From contig CAWGVW010000001.1 in the NCBI GenBank assembly GCA_963826145.1, positions 1,302,001 through 1,366,000 of the forward strand: a stretch of DNA of 64,000 nt, in the 5' to 3' direction. Every line of letters starts with the position of its first letter. Positions within the stretch are counted from its first letter, which is position 1. This document shows positions 15,998 to 24,501 of this stretch, in pieces. The DNA comes from JBGPLJ01 sp963826145. Lineage in GTDB: Bacteria > Pseudomonadota > Gammaproteobacteria > Steroidobacterales > Steroidobacteraceae. The notes beneath the pieces were generated by a model. That model was not told the origin of the DNA and ran no database searches. It worked only from the letters and a program-made list of their open reading frames with translations. The position numbers and the translations under genes are program-made.

Positions 15998-17949
15998 GCA
16001 CGCTCCGTCGCTGTGCCGCCGGCTACCTGTTCGCCCGCAGGTGCCATGCGATAGCGCCTGTCCGTCGCTGCGAGAATTCCGCCGAGGGCCATGATGAGCG
16101 AACCGAGCCAGAGATAGCGGATAAGCGGCTTGTATTGCAGCCGCAGGCTCCACTTGCCGTCCCCGAGGTCATCGCCTAGCGCAACGAAGAGGTCCCGTTG
16201 CCAGGTCACGTCGATGCCGGCCTCCGTCATCGGTTGCTGCTGGACACGATAGATGCGCTTTTGTGGATGCAGTGTCGTGACTACCTGCCCCCGGGAATCG
16301 CTGATGATGACGTCGGCCTGCCGCGCCACGTAATTCGGCCCCTCCACCATGCGCAGCTCCGCAAGCTTGAAGTCGTAGCCGGCGAGCTTTGCACTGCTAC
16401 CGAGCGCGATCGATACATCGCGCTCGACCTGATACGTCGATGCCGCAGTCGCGCCGAGAGTAAAAAGACCCACTCCGAAGTGCGCGACGAGCATGCCGAT
16501 CGCGCCCCGTGGAACCGAAAGTCCCCTTCGCAAGCGGGCGATCGGCTCGGACGCAGCCGAAAACATCGTTGCGATGGCGAGGAACAGGCCCATGAACACT
16601 ATGAGCCGCACTCGCCCGCCAAATGCGAACAGGAGAATGGCCGCGAGCACGGCGGCGATGGCCGCAATGGCGATCAACCGTGTCTTGACCGGTGCGAGGC
16701 GCGCCCGTTTCCATGACGAGTGCATTCCGACGCCGAGCAAACCAATCAGCGGAATGATCGCTATCAGGAACATCAACTGGAATACCGGCGGACCGATCGT
16801 GATCGTGCCGAGCTTGAGGAGCGCGAGGATCAGCGGATACAGCGTGCCGATGAAGATGAGAGCTGCGGCAATGACCAGCAGGATGTTATTGAAGAGGATG
16901 AAGGATTCGCGCGACCAAAGCTCGAAGCCTGACGATGATCGCAATTGGCCGGCGCGCCAGGCATAGAGCGTCAGCGCGCCGAGGATGTAGGCAGCAAGCA
17001 ACGCCAGGATGAACACGCCGCGCATAGGATCGGACGCAAAGGCGTGCACCGAGACGATGATGCCCGAGCGCACGAGGAACGTGCCAATGAGACTCAGCGA
17101 GAACGCGAATATGGCAAGCAGCAGAGTCCAGCTGCGAAACAGGCCGCGCCGCTCCGTGACTGCGAGAGAATGAACAAGCGCCGTACCCACGAGCCAAGGC
17201 ATGAAGGATGCATTTTCTACCGGATCCCACATCCACCAGCCGCCCCATCCGAGTTCGTAGTACGCCCACCAGCTGCCAAGCGTGATTCCTATCGTGAGGA
17301 AGAGCCATGCGACGATGGTCCAGGGCCGCGTCCAGCGTGCCCAGGTTTGATCGAGTTTCCCTTCGATCATCGCCGCGCAGGCGAATGAGAAGGCGACCGC
17401 GAAGCCGACGTAACCGGTATAGAGGATCGGCGGATGGATCGCGAGCGCCGGATCCTGCAACAGCGGATTCAGATCGTTGCCATCGAACGGGGCTGGTATC
17501 GCCCGTGTGAAGGGATTCGAGGTCAACACGATGAAGAGCAGGATTCCCGTGCTGATCGTCCCGAGGACGCCAAGTACTCGGCTTGCGAATGTTTCCGGCA
17601 GCGATCGGCTGAGAAGCGCGACGGCGAGAGACCACAACGCGAGGATCAGGGCCCACAGCAGCATCGAACCTTCGTGCGCACCCCACACTGCCGCCACGCG
17701 GTAGATCGTGGGCAGTTCCGAGTTCGAGTTGGCCGCCACATACTGCACGCTGAAATCATTACCGAGAAACGCCGCAACAAGCAGTAGAAATGCCAGCGCG
17801 ACGAATCCCGCCTGCCCGACCGTCGCCGGCCGCACGACGGACATCCAGTTGCTCCATCCTCGATGCGCGCCTACCAGCCCAAACACCGTCTGCGAAAGCG
17901 CGAGGCAGAGCGCGAGGATCAGTGCAATCTGGCCAAGTTCAGCGGTCAT
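15994..17949 (-). CDS. ccmF: haem lyase subunit CcmF
   Basis: 651-residue polytopic membrane protein with the WWD motif WGGWWMWDPVENASFMPWL, which binds haem in the CcmF family, and conserved flanking helices. CcmF attaches haem from holo-CcmE to apocytochrome c in the periplasm. Size and position between ccmE and ccmG are standard. It overlaps both neighbours by four bases. Confidence 0.95.
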   Translation of the reverse strand: MTAELGQIALILALCLALSQTVFGLVGAHRGWSNWMSVVRPATVGQAGFVALAFLLLVAAFLGNDFSVQYVAANSNSELPTIYRVAAVWGAHEGSMLLWALILALWSLAVALLSRSLPETFASRVLGVLGTISTGILLFIVLTSNPFTRAIPAPFDGNDLNPLLQDPALAIHPPILYTGYVGFAVAFSFACAAMIEGKLDQTWARWTRPWTIVAWLFLTIGITLGSWWAYYELGWGGWWMWDPVENASFMPWLVGTALVHSLAVTERRGLFRSWTLLLAIFAFSLSLIGTFLVRSGIIVSVHAFASDPMRGVFILALLAAYILGALTLYAWRAGQLRSSSGFELWSRESFILFNNILLVIAAALIFIGTLYPLILALLKLGTITIGPPVFQLMFLIAIIPLIGLLGVGMHSSWKRARLAPVKTRLIAIAAIAAVLAAILLFAFGGRVRLIVFMGLFLAIATMFSAASEPIARLRRGLSVPRGAIGMLVAHFGVGLFTLGATAASTYQVERDVSIALGSSAKLAGYDFKLAELRMVEGPNYVARQADVIISDSRGQVVTTLHPQKRIYRVQQQPMTEAGIDVTWQRDLFVALGDDLGDGKWSLRLQYKPLIRYLWLGSLIMALGGILAATDRRYRMAPAGEQVAGGTATERA

Positions 17950-18377
17950 GGATTGACTCCAGGCGGTGGCGCAATCTTGCCGGCGATGTCGCGCGGCATG
18001 TACTTCTCGTCGTGCTTGGCGAGCACCTCGTCCGCCTTGAATTCGCCATTCACTAGGGACCCGTGCACGACGACTCCCTGCCCCTCACGAAAAAGGTCCG
18101 GCAGCACGCCGGTGTAGTGCACGGTTATCGTACGCAGGTAGTCCGTGACGTCGAACCGCAGCGTCAGGCTGCCCGGCTGACGCACGACGCTTCCCTTCAG
18201 CACCATGCCGCCAAGGCGGAATGCACGTTTGTCGCTGGCTTTGCCTTGGGCGACCTCGGCTGGCGTGAAGTACAGAACAACGTTGTCGCGAAAGGCGCGC
18301 AGCGCAAGGCCGGTCGCAATGCTGACGCCGACCAGCACCAGGGCGACCGTGGCGAGACGCTTGCGGCGCGGTGTCAT
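17946..18377 (-). CDS. ccmE: periplasmic haem chaperone CcmE
   Basis: 143-residue protein: an N-terminal membrane anchor (about residues 8-28), an OB-fold domain, and the C-terminal motif LAKHDEKYMP, whose His forms the covalent bond to haem. The start at 18377 forms an ATGA overlap with ccmD and gives the usual family length; a 40-residue upstream extension is rejected. Confidence 0.93.
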   Translation of the reverse strand: MTPRRKRLATVALVLVGVSIATGLALRAFRDNVVLYFTPAEVAQGKASDKRAFRLGGMVLKGSVVRQPGSLTLRFDVTDYLRTITVHYTGVLPDLFREGQGVVVHGSLVNGEFKADEVLAKHDEKYMPRDIAGKIAPPPGVNP

Positions 18378-18544
18378 GACGACGATTGCTCCATGGCGAT
18401 TCGCTTGCGGGCCGTCTCGAGCGCATTGCGATGGGCTCGCCGGGCTGCAATCACCATCCAGCCAACTGCAGCAGCCGTGAATAGATAGGACGGCCACACA
18501 TACGCTGCATACCCACCCATGTACAAGAAATCACGCACGCTCAT
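18374..18544 (-). CDS. ccmD: haem exporter accessory protein CcmD
   Basis: 56-residue small membrane protein starting MSVRDFLYMGGYAAYVWPSY, with one helix followed by a basic segment (ARRAHRNALETARKR). The GGYxxYVWPSY block is the CcmD signature. It stabilises the CcmABC complex that releases holo-CcmE. It has ATGA overlaps with ccmC upstream and ccmE downstream; the gene is too short for most size cut-offs. Confidence 0.92.
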   Translation of the reverse strand: MSVRDFLYMGGYAAYVWPSYLFTAAAVGWMVIAARRAHRNALETARKRIAMEQSSS

Positions 18545-19278
18545 GTCTTTGCCACCAATGCGCGAATCCAGTCCGCGCTTCGTTCGCGCAGCAACACTTC
18601 GCCGCGCACCCTCGTAAAAAGCACTGCCCCGAAGAGAATATTGAAGCCGAAGAACATAAGAATGAGTGGCACGAGCATCTCCGGGGCAATGGATGGCCGC
18701 CCGATCTTGGCCACGCTCGCCACCTGGTGGAGCGAGTTCCACCAAACTACCGAGTAATGAATGATAGGCACGTTCACCACGCCGACCAATGCCAGCACCG
18801 CGCTCGCGCGATCGGCGCGCTGTGCGTCGTCGTACGCCGAACGCAGCGCCATGTAACCAAAGTAGAGGAAGAGAAGAATGAGCTCGGACGTCAGGCGCGG
18901 ATCCCACTCCCACCACGTGCCCCACATCTTCTGGCCCCAGACCGCGCCGGTGACCAGTGCGGACGACGTAAAGGCAACGCCGATCGGCGCGCAGCTGGCT
19001 GCGACGGCGTGCGCAACCTTGATGCGCCAGATGAGCCCGACGCCTGCGGCGAATGCCATTACGACGTAAGTGAAGAGCGACATCCATGAGCTCGGTGCGT
19101 GCACGTAAAGAATCCGGAACCCGTCGCCCTGCTGATAATCGGCCGGCGCAAAAACGAGTCCCCAGACAAGACCTGCCGCAATTAGAACGGCAGCTGTCCA
19201 GCCGAACCACGGCGTGAGCAAACCGGCAATCCGATAAAAATGCGGTGGCGACCCGAGCTTGTGAATCCAGATCCACAT
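18541..19278 (-). CDS. ccmC: haem exporter subunit CcmC
   Basis: 245-residue protein with six membrane helices and the haem-handling tryptophan-rich motif WGTWWEWDPRLTSELIL. CcmC loads haem onto CcmE. It starts 12 nt after the end of ccmB and overlaps ccmD by four bases. Confidence 0.94.
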   Translation of the reverse strand: MWIWIHKLGSPPHFYRIAGLLTPWFGWTAAVLIAAGLVWGLVFAPADYQQGDGFRILYVHAPSSWMSLFTYVVMAFAAGVGLIWRIKVAHAVAASCAPIGVAFTSSALVTGAVWGQKMWGTWWEWDPRLTSELILLFLYFGYMALRSAYDDAQRADRASAVLALVGVVNVPIIHYSVVWWNSLHQVASVAKIGRPSIAPEMLVPLILMFFGFNILFGAVLFTRVRGEVLLRERSADWIRALVAKT

Positions 19279-19290
19279 CGTTGCGTGATC

Positions 19291-19977
19291 CTAGTCGATA
19301 CCGATTCGAACGGCGGCGGCGGCCGCAAACGGAGCCAGCGTTGCGCTAAAGACCAGCAATGCGCCCAGCAGATACAGCGGTGCGTCAGCCGGTTCGCCGG
19401 CGATCGCGAGATCCGTTGCGCGCGCTCCGAATATCAGGAGCGGCATCGCCAACGGCAGTACCAGAAGCGATAGGAGCACACTGCTGCGTCGGACACCAAT
19501 CGTTAGCGCAGCACCGACGCTGCCAAGAAAACTCAGAGTCAGGGTTCCCAACAGCAGTCCCCACGCAGTGACCCACATCGCTGCGGGTGGAACGCCGAGC
19601 GACAGGCCCGCGAGGGGCGAAATTACCACCAGCGGCAGTCCGCCGACGAACCAGTGCGCCAATGTCTTGGCGGCGACCATTGCGACCACTGGCTGTCCCG
19701 AGAGCACCATTTGCTCGAGCGTGCCGTCCTCAGCGTCGGACTTCAGCAAACCCTCGAGCGCCAGCAAGGAGGATAGCAGCGCTGCCACCCACAGCACACC
19801 GGGCGCGATGTCTCTGAGTTGCGACGTCAAAGGACTCAAACTCAGGGGGAAAAGGGTGGTTACGACTAGGAAGAAGACCAGCGGGTTGCAAAGCTGACTC
19901 GGCCGGCGGAAAGCGAGACGCAGGTCACGCCGGACAAATAGCGCGGCAGCGGCGAGCGTACCGGTGCGCTCGCTCAT
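19291..19977 (-). CDS. ccmB: haem exporter permease CcmB
   Basis: 228-residue membrane protein with about six helices. RRDLRLAFRRPSQLCNPLVF at the N-terminus and the loop SDAEDGTLEQMVLSGQPV are family hallmarks. With CcmA it forms the ABC unit that releases holo-CcmE. It overlaps ccmA by four bases. Confidence 0.94.
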   Translation of the reverse strand: MSERTGTLAAAALFVRRDLRLAFRRPSQLCNPLVFFLVVTTLFPLSLSPLTSQLRDIAPGVLWVAALLSSLLALEGLLKSDAEDGTLEQMVLSGQPVVAMVAAKTLAHWFVGGLPLVVISPLAGLSLGVPPAAMWVTAWGLLLGTLTLSFLGSVGAALTIGVRRSSVLLSLLVLPLAMPLLIFGARATDLAIAGEPADAPLYLLGALLVFSATLAPFAAAAAVRIGID

Positions 19978-20585
19978 GCGAGCTCCAGCTTTCGCACGCC
20001 TGCGCTACGTACCGTTATCTCGCCATGCGTCGCAACCATCGCCAGGCCGCCCGAGGCCAGGTGCGCGCCGAGCAAATCAAGAACCAGGGCGCCGCCGGCC
20101 AAGTCGAGATTGGTCAGCGGCTCATCGAGTATCCAGAGAACAGCCTGCGAAAGCAGCAAGCGCGCGAGCGCGACGCGGCGACGCTGCCCGGCCGACAGAG
20201 CGCGCGCTGGCAAGCCGGCGCAATGCGCAATTCCGAGCGATTTTAGTGTCGCGGCAATCGCCGAGTCCGTGACGGCGTGTCGGAGCCGCACCATGAACGC
20301 GAGATTTTCTTGAGCAGTCAGGTCGGCTTTCAGCGCGGCGTCGTGAGCGACATAGCCGAGTTCCTCGAAATAGCCTGCATCGAGTGAGCCAGCCGGCTGG
20401 CCGCGCCAATACACGTCGCCTTGCTCCGGCTGCACAATCCCAGCTACCGCGCGCAGCAGGGTCGTTTTCCCTGATCCATTCGGACCAGACACGTGCAGCA
20501 TTTCTCCGGATTCGAGGTTGAAGGCGACACCTTTCAAGACATGGCGCTCGCCTCGCCACAAGTGGAGATTCTCAACCTTCAACAT
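19974..20585 (-). CDS. ccmA: haem exporter ATP-binding protein CcmA
   Basis: 203-residue ABC ATPase: Walker A SGPNGSGKTTLL, signature LSAGQRRRVALARLLLS, Walker B LWILDEPLTNLD. The start at 20585 (MLKVENLHLW) matches the usual CcmA N-terminus; 27 additional upstream residues are possible but unlike the family. It is the first gene of the complete ccmABCDEFGHI operon, so the operon promoter should be between 20586 and about 20700. Confidence 0.94.
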   Translation of the reverse strand: MLKVENLHLWRGERHVLKGVAFNLESGEMLHVSGPNGSGKTTLLRAVAGIVQPEQGDVYWRGQPAGSLDAGYFEELGYVAHDAALKADLTAQENLAFMVRLRHAVTDSAIAATLKSLGIAHCAGLPARALSAGQRRRVALARLLLSQAVLWILDEPLTNLDLAGGALVLDLLGAHLASGGLAMVATHGEITVRSAGVRKLELA

Positions 20586-20748
20586 TGCAAGGGGCGCCCA
20601 TACATACAAAGCACCGCCTACGGGTGCAAACCGCTGCAAGTGTGCCATCGGCAGCCGTTGAAACACAGGAGGCGTTTCCAGCGGGCTCCGCAGTCCATGA
20701 CAGTTGCGCGTCCTAGGGATCTATCCAGTAGTTTCAATAACTTGCGTC

Positions 20749-20826
20749 GTTCAGGTGGGAGTCAGGAAGGCTGCGCGATAGTTGCACCCCACGATTTTGG
20801 CGTTAACTAGCGGTTCAGGAGTTCCC
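20749..20826 (+). promoter_or_regulatory. upstream region of RcnB-like gene with a TCAG tandem and ribosome binding site
   Basis: GTTCAG at 20749-20754 is followed 11 bp later by AGTCAG (20760-20765), a weak tandem resembling the better one upstream of the glycine-zipper gene. A possible -35 TTGCAC (20782-20787) and a -10 around 20803-20809 follow. AGGAG at 20817-20821 is a good ribosome binding site five bases before the ATG. Only the ribosome binding site is convincing. Confidence 0.35.
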
Positions 20827-21630
20827 ATGAAGCAAATGGTCCTTGTTGCGGCCGCTGCGGTTTCACTGGCAGGCATCTCGGGGGCCTCCGGGGCAGCCCC
20901 TGGTTGGGCACCCCAGCACCAATCGACCACACCGGCGTCAGCCGCGCGAAATTCCGACTCACGCGATGTCAATCGCGGCTCGAATGGCGATGGCAAGCGC
21001 ACCTACGAGGATTCCGGGCGTAATGCGCCGCCTCGCATAGGCACTGATCGTGGTCGTGGCGAGCGGCGCACGACTGGTGACCCGCGACCGCAGGTGAACG
21101 GCGAAGGCGCCGGCCGCCCGAGTGGCAACTGGAAAACGGATCATCACAGCAATGACTCGCGAGACCGCCCCAACCCGCACTGGAGCGGCGACGATCACGG
21201 CGGACGCTCGAGGGACCACGGCGACGGCGGTGATCACGATCATGATCGTGCCAGGAATCACGACGGTGATTGGAACGGCGCTCACTGGCGCGACGATCAT
21301 GGGCGCGATTGGCAGCATGATCGCGCTTGGTACGATCACTACCGAGGCAATCACTACCGCTACTACGGCGGCCACTACTTCGCGCGCCAGCGATTCTTCT
21401 TTGGCCTGTACTACGCGCCCTTTCCGTACTACCGCACGCGCTTCTGGGTTTCGGACGCCTGGCTTCCCGGCGCGTACTATGAAACGCAGTACGTTATTGG
21501 CGACTACTGGCGGTTCGACCTGTATGACCCGCCGGCCGGCTGTCAATGGGTGCGTGTCGGCGGCGATGCACTGCTGGTCGACACTTGGTCAGGCGAAGTC
21601 ATCGACCACGTGTACGATTTCTTCTGGTAG
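20827..21630 (+). CDS. secreted His/Asp-rich protein with RcnB-like C-terminal domain
   Basis: 267-residue protein with a signal peptide (MKQMVLVAAAAVSLAGISGA). A long disordered region, about residues 85-185, is very rich in His, Asp, Arg, Trp and Gly (for example GDGGDHDHDRARNHDGDWNG). The C-terminus fits the RcnB-type domain seen in periplasmic nickel/cobalt homeostasis proteins: CQWVRVGGDALLVDTWSGEV then VYDFFW. AGGAG five bases before the ATG supports the start. Metal binding is likely from composition; a nickel/cobalt role is only family inference. It converges on the tRNA cluster with no visible terminator between. Confidence 0.75.
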   Translation: MKQMVLVAAAAVSLAGISGASGAAPGWAPQHQSTTPASAARNSDSRDVNRGSNGDGKRTYEDSGRNAPPRIGTDRGRGERRTTGDPRPQVNGEGAGRPSGNWKTDHHSNDSRDRPNPHWSGDDHGGRSRDHGDGGDHDHDRARNHDGDWNGAHWRDDHGRDWQHDRAWYDHYRGNHYRYYGGHYFARQRFFFGLYYAPFPYYRTRFWVSDAWLPGAYYETQYVIGDYWRFDLYDPPAGCQWVRVGGDALLVDTWSGEVIDHVYDFFW

Positions 21631-21631
21631 C

Positions 21632-21720
21632 TGGTGCCCTGGGCAGAAGTCGAATCTGCACGGACCTTGCGGTCCAACGGATTTTAAGTCCGTTGCGTCT
21701 ACCAGTTTCGCCACCAGGGC
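21632..21720 (-). tRNA. tRNA-Leu (anticodon TAA)
   Basis: 89 nt including an encoded CCA. The acceptor GCCCTGG pairs with CCAGGGC, the anticodon loop is CTTAAAA with TAA, and there is a long variable arm as expected for a class II tRNA. It is last of three tandem tRNAs in the same order as glyW-cysT-leuZ of E. coli. Confidence 0.95.
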
Positions 21721-21743
21721 GCGCTGCGGCCTCTGCTTCGAAA

Positions 21744-21817
21744 TGGAGGCTAGGGTCGGAATCGAACCGGCATAGACGGCTTTGCAGGCCGCTGCATGAC
21801 CATTCTGCCACCTAGCC
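21744..21817 (-). tRNA. tRNA-Cys (anticodon GCA)
   Basis: 74 nt with an encoded CCA. The acceptor GGCTAGG pairs with CCTAGCC, the discriminator is U (typical for tRNA-Cys), the anticodon loop is CTGCAAA with GCA, and the T arm GGTTCGATTCC is canonical. Confidence 0.95.
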
Positions 21818-21884
21818 CTGGCGTCGTCCGGCGCCCAAACGAGAAACGCCGGAAGTCAGGCCCGGGCTCTCGCAGCAAATGAAC

Positions 21885-21960
21885 TGGAGCGGGAAACGAG
21901 GCTCGAACTCGCGACCTCAACCTTGGCAAGGTTGCGCTCTACCAACTGAGCTATTCCCGC
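21885..21960 (-). tRNA. tRNA-Gly (anticodon GCC)
   Basis: 76 nt with an encoded CCA. The acceptor GCGGGAA pairs with TTCCCGC, the anticodon loop is TTGCCAA with GCC, and the T loop is GTTCGAGCC. It is the first tRNA downstream of pgsA, about 100 nt away. Confidence 0.95.
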
Positions 21961-22057
21961 CCGGGGCACCAAACGAGGGCCGGTATTGTACGGGCGTAGG
22001 TGGATGAGTCAACAATATCAAATTGATCCGTGACTTACGCACCGTCTGCCACGATCG

Positions 22058-22639
22058 TCAGCTGCGCGCCGAAAGCTCCGGCCACGCTGCGCGCAAATAG
22101 AGAATCATCGACCAGAGGGTCAGCACTGCCGAAACGACTATCAGTGCGAGCCCGATCCAGTAGATGGGAAATACAAGCAGCAGGTAGCCCATTTGACCGC
22201 CGGCGAACAGCATCATGCTCAGGCCAACAATCTGCAGGATCGTCTTGATCTTGCCCATCGTGGACACCGCTACCTTGCCGCGTGCGCCAATCTCGGCCAT
22301 CCACTCACGCAGCGCAGAGATCGCGATTTCCCGGCCAATAATCACGCAGGCGGTCAGAACGAGGTACCAGTGGGCGTTCTTGCTGATGAGCAGCACGAGC
22401 GCGACGGCAACGATCAACTTGTCCGCCACCGGATCAAGAAAAGCTCCGAGGCGCGAGGTCATGTTGAGCTTGCGCGCAAAGTAACCATCGAACGCATCTG
22501 TAATACCGGCAACCGCAAAGAGCAGGCCCGCCGCCTGATCCGACCATGGCCATGGCAGATAGAAGAGTACGATCAGCAGCGGCACCAGCACGATGCGCAG
22601 CCAGGTGAGCGTATTCGGCAGGTTGAAATGTGCGGCCAG
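22058..22639 (-). CDS. pgsA: CDP-diacylglycerol-glycerol-3-phosphate 3-phosphatidyltransferase
   Basis: 193-residue membrane enzyme with the CDP-alcohol phosphotransferase motif DAFDGYFARK followed by RLGAFLDPVADK (D-G-A-R-G-D-D pattern). It makes phosphatidylglycerol phosphate, the committed step to PG and cardiolipin. No ATG, GTG or TTG lies at the family start. A CTG at 22639, with GGAG six bases upstream inside the end of uvrC, gives LAAHFNLPNTLTWLRI, which aligns with known PgsA N-termini and gives near-normal length. A TTG at 22681 or an ATG at 22729 would add residues inside uvrC. The tRNA genes follow. Confidence 0.88.
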   Translation of the reverse strand: MAAHFNLPNTLTWLRIVLVPLLIVLFYLPWPWSDQAAGLLFAVAGITDAFDGYFARKLNMTSRLGAFLDPVADKLIVAVALVLLISKNAHWYLVLTACVIIGREIAISALREWMAEIGARGKVAVSTMGKIKTILQIVGLSMMLFAGGQMGYLLLVFPIYWIGLALIVVSAVLTLWSMILYLRAAWPELSARS

Positions 22640-22640
22640 G

Positions 22641-24482
22641 CTATTCTCCGGGGTGCAGGTGCTCGTAGATCGCTCTTGCAAGTTGCGGCCCGACGCCGGT
22701 GACGGCTTCGAATTCGGCAACGCCGGCACGGATTACGCCGTGCAAGCCTCCGAAATGCTTCAGCAGCTCGCGCCGTCTGACCGGACCGAGCCCCGGCACG
22801 GCATCGAGTACCGACTCCTGGTGCCTGCGCGCGCGCCGCTTTCGATGGCCAGTGATCGCAAACCGGTGAGCTTCGTCGCGAATGCGCTGAATCAGATGCA
22901 GGGCAGGTGAATCCGCAGGAAGTATAGAGGGCGCTTCCTGGGCCAACAAGAAAAGGCGTTCCTGCCCCGGGCGTCGATCTGCACCCTTTGCAACACCTAC
23001 GACAAGCTTCGGCGCGGCCTTCGCGTCGAGTTCAACTGCGCTGAGTGCTGCCTGCGCTGCTTCGATTTGCCCACGGCCGCCGTCGATCAAGAGCACATCG
23101 GGCGGCGGAATCTCGCCCGCCTTGACGCGGGCATAGCGACGCGCAATTGCCTGATTGAGTGCGCCGTAGTCATCTCCGGGTGCAACACCGGAAATGTTGA
23201 ACCGGCGATATTCGCTTTTAATCGGACCTTCCCGGCCGAACACGACACAGGATGCGACTGTGCCCTCGCCGCCTGTATGACTTATGTCGAAACATTCGAG
23301 CCGCTGTGGTTCTTCCGGCAGCTGGAGCGTAGCAGCGAGTGCCGCGAACTGTTCGTCGAGTCCGGCGACGCTGCTCAAGCGCATGCGTAACGCTTGCGAT
23401 GCGTTCTCGTTCGTCATCCGGCGCCAACGGGCGCGCAGGCCGCGCGCTCCGCCGGATATCTCCACCTTGCGTCGATGTCTCGCGCCCAGCGTCTCGGCAA
23501 GCGGAGTGAAGTCCGCTGCGCCGCGCGTCACTACGATGCATGGCGGCGGGTCGTGCGCGAGATAGTACTGTTCAACGAACGAGCGCAGCACCTCGCCCGC
23601 ATCGTCGAGCGGCGCCTTCGGAAAGAAATGGATGGTGCCGAGATTCCGCCCTGCCCGAATGAAGAGAATGGCAATACAATGCTGGCCGCGTTCACTGGCA
23701 ATGCCGACAGCGTCGGCATCCTCGCCTCGCGTCGATGAAACACTCTGTTCGGCCTGCACTTCACGCAAATGGGCGAGCTGATCGCGCAGTGCCGCAGCTT
23801 TTTCGAATGCAAGGGCTGCTGACGCCTCCTCCATTCTCGCTCCGAGTTCCTCATTGACTTCTGCGTTCCGGCCCTCGAGCACCTTAACCGCCGTATGCAC
23901 TTCCGCAGCGTACTCATCCCGGTTGATAAGGCCAACGCATGGGGCCGAGCAGCGCCCGATCTGATACTGCAGGCACGGCCGTGACCGGTTGGTGAAATAG
24001 CTGTCCTCGCAAGGCCGCAGGCGGAAAAGGCGCTGTAGCTGGCTCAGGGTCTGCCGCGCGGCAAACGCGTTTGGATACGGCCCGAACAGGCGTCCTGGAA
24101 TGTCGGTGGATCCCCGGTAGTAGGCAATCCGCGGAAACTCGTGTCGGGTGTCGAGATGCAGGTACGGATAGCTCTTGTCATCGCGCATCAGCACGTTGTA
24201 GCGAGGCTTGCGCTCCTTGATGAGGTTGTATTCGAGGAGCAGCGCTTCGATCTCGGAGTTTGTGACGGTGACGTCGATCCCCGCGACCTGCGCCACGAGC
24301 GCCTGCACCTTCGGCGCAATGTTGCTCGTGTGGAAGTAACTGCCGACGCGGTCACGCAGGCTTCGCGCTTTACCGACGTAGATGACTTCACTTGCCGCAT
24401 TCAGCATGCGGTAGACGCCGGGCCGCGCCGGCAGGGAGCGGACGAAGGATTTCGCATCGAAGGCGGAGGCGGCTTCGGTCAT
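22641..24482 (-). CDS. uvrC: excinuclease ABC subunit C
   Basis: 613-residue UvrC. The N-terminal GIY-YIG nuclease domain (PGVYRMLNAASEVIYVGKAR) makes the 3' incision. A UVR motif lies around 200-235 (EEASAALAFEKAAALRDQL), then an RNase-H-like domain with DVLLIDGGRGQIEAA for the 5' incision, and two C-terminal helix-hairpin-helix motifs (LDAVPGLGPVRRRELL and VTGVGPQLARAI). It acts in nucleotide excision repair with UvrAB. It starts 19 nt after aceA and is followed immediately by pgsA, the conserved gammaproteobacterial pair. Confidence 0.96.
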   Translation of the reverse strand: MTEAASAFDAKSFVRSLPARPGVYRMLNAASEVIYVGKARSLRDRVGSYFHTSNIAPKVQALVAQVAGIDVTVTNSEIEALLLEYNLIKERKPRYNVLMRDDKSYPYLHLDTRHEFPRIAYYRGSTDIPGRLFGPYPNAFAARQTLSQLQRLFRLRPCEDSYFTNRSRPCLQYQIGRCSAPCVGLINRDEYAAEVHTAVKVLEGRNAEVNEELGARMEEASAALAFEKAAALRDQLAHLREVQAEQSVSSTRGEDADAVGIASERGQHCIAILFIRAGRNLGTIHFFPKAPLDDAGEVLRSFVEQYYLAHDPPPCIVVTRGAADFTPLAETLGARHRRKVEISGGARGLRARWRRMTNENASQALRMRLSSVAGLDEQFAALAATLQLPEEPQRLECFDISHTGGEGTVASCVVFGREGPIKSEYRRFNISGVAPGDDYGALNQAIARRYARVKAGEIPPPDVLLIDGGRGQIEAAQAALSAVELDAKAAPKLVVGVAKGADRRPGQERLFLLAQEAPSILPADSPALHLIQRIRDEAHRFAITGHRKRRARRHQESVLDAVPGLGPVRRRELLKHFGGLHGVIRAGVAEFEAVTGVGPQLARAIYEHLHPGE

Positions 24483-24501
24483 CGAATCCCTGCGCGAGGC
24501 T

